DNA of 64,000 bases from Marinococcus sp. PL1-022 (GTDB taxonomy: Bacteria; Bacillota; Bacilli; Bacillales; Marinococcaceae): NCBI RefSeq assembly GCF_033845285.1, contig NZ_JAWXCX010000001.1:175495-239494 (forward strand), written 5' to 3'. Within the stretch, counting starts at the first letter, position 1. Each line of letters opens with the position of its first letter. Below the pieces are notes generated by a model that was not told where the DNA came from, ran no database searches, and saw only the letters and a list, made by a program, of their open reading frames with translations. Below, piece by piece: positions 61,222 to 64,000 of the stretch. The translations under genes were made by a program, and so were the position numbers.

Positions 61222-61233
61222 CGTGGGGAGAGA

Positions 61234-63831
61234 ATGTTGAAACACAAGCATATATGGGGGATTGCAGCAGCAGTCATTCTGACAGTCATCGCAGCGCACG
61301 CATTTTTCTTATATCAATGGACCAATGATACGTATATGGCCGGTCCTAATGACGGGTTGAATCAGATGGGGCCGTTTAAGCAGCTGCTGTATGATCATTA
61401 CACGAGCGGTGAATTTTTTTATTCCTTTCAGCTTGGGCTTGGCGGCAGTATGTTTACCCAGCTCGGGTACTATTATTCGACGAACCTGTTCTTTTATTTC
61501 CAGATAGCAGCAGTGTATACGCTGGAGCTTTTGGGGCTGATCCGTGAGCCGGACGCAGCTTTTTGGACCGAGGCTGTCATTTTTATCAGCATGGTCCGGA
61601 TGACACTCGTTTCCTTTTTAACGTACGCCTGCTTTCGCTATATGAAGCTAGGCCGCGTGCCTGCCCTGACAGGGGCCCTGTTGTACGCCACATGTGTAAT
61701 GTATTTCCGCCACGCGGCGTTTTGGGAGTTTTTTGCGGATGCCTTCATTTGGCTCCCGCTGCTCGTACACGGGGTGGAAAAAATAATTCGGGAGAAAAAA
61801 CCGCTGCTGTTTATTTTTGCACTCGCAGCAACCGTCTTTTCGAATTTCTACTTTTCCTATATCGTTCTTATTTTTATCGGTATTTATATTTTAGCCAGGT
61901 GGCTGATCCGTCTTGGGCCTGGAGAAACAAAGATTGGAAAGCAGATACTTTATTTCGGGGGCAGCTCTCTGCTCGGATTCGGCATCGGACTGACCGGCTT
62001 TTTCGCCGGCGTGTACGGGTACTTTAACAATTACCGGCCGGATTTTGAACAGGAGATCGTATTGTTTGATAACACAAGCAACATTCTGCTCGACAGCCGT
62101 TTTCTTATTGTGCCGACTATCTTTTTAGTGTTTGCAGCCTGGAAACAGCTGTATAAGGATCCACGCTTTGTGTTGTTTACCATCCTAGCGCTGTTATTTA
62201 TCGTATTTCATTACAGTCCACTGATGGGAAGCGTGTTTAACGGCTTATCCGCGCCGCGGAACCGGTTCGAGTATATCGCTGCGTTTTTACTTGCCGGCGC
62301 AGTGGCAGCAGGCGTCCAGCATATCCGGAAGCTCGACTGGCGGGAGCTGGTGCCTTCGCTTATTTTTGCGACAGGCATGTACGTTCTGTTTTATCTATGG
62401 GATGACGATTTTTCCATCGACCATTGGAGCGGGTGGCTGACACCCGGAATGATCATCATTTCGCTCGCGGCATTTATTGTGACAACCCTTACGGACGTGC
62501 GCGGCAAAAGGATCATCACTGCCGTTTTTGCCATTATGACGAGCGTGGTGGTCGCCAATCAGTACCAGTATGAAAAGCTGTTTGAACGTGGGAGTATGAA
62601 CGAAACGACGCAGGAATTTCTAATGAGCGAGGATTACATGGATGCAGATCAGATCGAATTGCTTGATGAAGCCGCGCAGGAGGATCCGGACGCGCTGTCC
62701 CGCACTACTTGGATCAAAGACCCTCAGCGTACGAATACGCCACTGTATTTGGATTTTTACGGGGCAGGGGCATACTCAAGTATTTTGAATGAAGAAATAC
62801 TCATGTTTTATTACAATGACCTTCAGATCGATCTCGGAAGGGAGAGTATCAGCCGGTATTCCGATTTCGGGCGAAGGGCAAACATTTACAGCCTGCTGCG
62901 CGGGGAATACGCCATGTTTGAAAAAGACGGGGATGAAAACGTGCCGTACGGATTTACTCCATTTGTTGAAAATGATGATTATATTATTTATCAGAATGAA
63001 AATGTACTTCCATTTGTACGGACGACGGATCAGGTATATGCCTATGAAGATGCAAAAGAAGCGGCACCGCTTGCGAAGGAGCATGCTATGCTAAACGGCG
63101 TGATTCTCGAGAACCCGGACGCAGCGGCCGACTTCCCCCAGGAAGAGTCGGTTATCACCCGTGAAAATGTCGAGGCGGTAAATGGCACTTACGAGAATGA
63201 AATGCTTACGGTTACCGGGGAAGAGGGCGGACTTAATATTACAGTGCCGGAGAGTGAAGACGTGGAGGAGTATTACGTGGACTTCCTCCTCCGCCAGGAG
63301 CCCGGCGTTGGCTTTTTCCGGATGAATGTCAACGAATTTGAGACTTCCCGTAAGGCGAGGGATTCGCTGTACCGTACCGATGAAAATGATTTAACGATCC
63401 GCGTGGAGAATCCGGAGGATAACGTGATAGAGGTACGGATGCCTGAAGGAGAATATCATCTTGAAGATCTGGCTGTGTACGAAGAAACGTATGAACAATT
63501 AAATGAAGCCAGTGCGCAGGCAGAGGATATCACCCGGAACGTAGAAGTGGATGGCAATGAAGTTGATACTGTCATTGAAAATGACGGAGGAGACGCATAC
63601 GCTGTAATGCCGATTCCATATGAAAAGGGGTGGAGAGCCAAGTTGAACGGTGAACGTGTACCAGTCGAAAAAGCAAATGGGGCGTTTACCGCTGTACCGC
63701 TTGAGGAAGGGAAAAACAATCTTTCTCTTACGTACTATCCTCCTTACTTCTGGTGGATGACTGCAGTGTCGGTTGTTTCTTTGATATTGGCAGTATTATG
63801 GGGAGTGAAAAGAAGAAGAAAACAATACTGA
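61234..63831 (+). CDS. YfhO-family membrane glycosyltransferase
   Basis: 865 residues: about 12-13 N-terminal membrane helices with GPNDGLNQMGPFKQLLYDHY after the first helix, a large outer-face acidic domain (about 455-835), and a last helix with a basic tail (WGVKRRRKQ). YfhO proteins use the flipped lipid-linked sugar to glycosylate teichoic acid outside the cell. Third and last gene of the cassette, ended by a terminator. Confidence 0.9.
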   Translation: MLKHKHIWGIAAAVILTVIAAHAFFLYQWTNDTYMAGPNDGLNQMGPFKQLLYDHYTSGEFFYSFQLGLGGSMFTQLGYYYSTNLFFYFQIAAVYTLELLGLIREPDAAFWTEAVIFISMVRMTLVSFLTYACFRYMKLGRVPALTGALLYATCVMYFRHAAFWEFFADAFIWLPLLVHGVEKIIREKKPLLFIFALAATVFSNFYFSYIVLIFIGIYILARWLIRLGPGETKIGKQILYFGGSSLLGFGIGLTGFFAGVYGYFNNYRPDFEQEIVLFDNTSNILLDSRFLIVPTIFLVFAAWKQLYKDPRFVLFTILALLFIVFHYSPLMGSVFNGLSAPRNRFEYIAAFLLAGAVAAGVQHIRKLDWRELVPSLIFATGMYVLFYLWDDDFSIDHWSGWLTPGMIIISLAAFIVTTLTDVRGKRIITAVFAIMTSVVVANQYQYEKLFERGSMNETTQEFLMSEDYMDADQIELLDEAAQEDPDALSRTTWIKDPQRTNTPLYLDFYGAGAYSSILNEEILMFYYNDLQIDLGRESISRYSDFGRRANIYSLLRGEYAMFEKDGDENVPYGFTPFVENDDYIIYQNENVLPFVRTTDQVYAYEDAKEAAPLAKEHAMLNGVILENPDAAADFPQEESVITRENVEAVNGTYENEMLTVTGEEGGLNITVPESEDVEEYYVDFLLRQEPGVGFFRMNVNEFETSRKARDSLYRTDENDLTIRVENPEDNVIEVRMPEGEYHLEDLAVYEETYEQLNEASAQAEDITRNVEVDGNEVDTVIENDGGDAYAVMPIPYEKGWRAKLNGERVPVEKANGAFTAVPLEEGKNNLSLTYYPPYFWWMTAVSVVSLILAVLWGVKRRRKQY

Positions 63832-63834
63832 AGT

Positions 63835-63868
63835 AAAGCCTGTTCCGCCTGGCGGGGCGGGCTTTTTT
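63835..63868 (+). terminator. Terminator of the glycosylation cassette
   Basis: AAAGCCTGTTCCGC and GCGGGGCGGGCTTT pair over 14 bases with G-U pairs, then T-run. Confidence 0.8.
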
Positions 63869-63927
63869 ATGTGTATTGACAGTGAATACAGGTTGGTGGA
63901 AAAATAAGGATATGAAAAGGAGGGCTT

Positions 63928-64000
63928 ATGTCTTTATCCAAACAAGCTGAAGAGTATTTTCGGGAGGTCGGGGATTATCTTTATTTATACGGAAGAAAAA
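63928..64000 (+). CDS. Start of an unidentified gene, cut by the window end
   Basis: ATG preceded by AAAGGAGGG. The 24 visible codons begin MSLSKQAEEYFREVGDYLYL, a charged amphipathic helix similar to the opening of HAAS/DUF1129-type proteins. Too little is present to name it. Confidence 0.55.
   Translation, partial: MSLSKQAEEYFREVGDYLYLYGRK

Noticed and set aside
1..64000. CRISPR arrays, tRNA/rRNA genes, prophage, restriction or toxin-antitoxin modules
   Set aside because: No regularly spaced repeats, cloverleaf sequences or recognisable proteins of these systems were seen.

Overview
The window looks like a chromosomal stretch of a Bacillaceae-type Firmicute. Strong AAGGAGG Shine-Dalgarno sites, frequent TTG/GTG starts, many Rho-independent terminators, a DinR-type LexA box, a WalR-like box, a Bacillus-type katA catalase and a csbB/gtcA/yfhO-type cassette all point that way. 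Acidic proteins and futalosine-pathway menaquinone genes (mqnB, mqnD) fit a haloalkaliphilic relative, but genus cannot be fixed from sequence alone. No tRNA, rRNA or CRISPR array was recognised.

Region 1 (1-11.7 kb) is visibly more AT-rich than the rest and holds a catabolic island. It contains the end of a LacI-type regulator, shikimate kinase, an unassigned membrane protein, and then aldehyde dehydrogenase, zinc alcohol dehydrogenase, a TPP enzyme, a xylose-isomerase-like TIM barrel, type I 3-dehydroquinate dehydratase, a GntR/FCD regulator, a CaiB-type CoA-transferase and an HMG-CoA-lyase-like enzyme. Three exact copies of the 16-bp palindrome ATTAGATCGATCTAAT, plus one degenerate copy, lie just before the first gene of each of three transcription units. 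This looks like one regulon serving an undefined pathway, with the local GntR protein the obvious candidate regulator.

Region 2 (11.8-19 kb) has small hypothetical proteins (DUF4440, VOC, PH-domain and short membrane peptides), a CSSC glutaredoxin, SOS polymerase dinB with a LexA box, a Yip1 protein, an alpha/beta hydrolase and catalase. A complete IS30-family element follows (19.1-20.2 kb), with a hairpin that would hide its transposase start codon.

Region 3 (20.3-42.2 kb) is typical core and accessory chromosome: a Cof phosphatase, several GNAT acetyltransferases, an FAD monooxygenase, an ABC exporter, a phosphodiesterase, a disulfide-reductase relative, an MFS exporter, an arylamine N-acetyltransferase, mqnB-mqnD, a DMT exporter divergent from an S66 peptidase around a perfect dyad, flavin enzymes, a homoserine dehydrogenase homologue, a tartrate/D-malate dehydrogenase, and two peptidoglycan-binding proteins, the larger an NlpC/P60 hydrolase preceded by a WalR-like box.

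Region 4 (42.2-64 kb) carries an aldo/keto reductase, a YtxH-like stress protein, a tautomerase, glycolate oxidase subunits (glcD, glcF), an isoprenylcysteine-methyltransferase-like protein next to a CrtI-family desaturase and a FabH, an SDR, tandem epoxide-hydrolase-like paralogues, a DrrAB-type exporter, an HSL esterase, a PRISE-type reductase, a CwlK-type peptidase, a ROK fructokinase, a spermidine-synthase-like protein, a GT2-GtrA-YfhO glycosylation cassette, and the start of one further gene cut by the window end.
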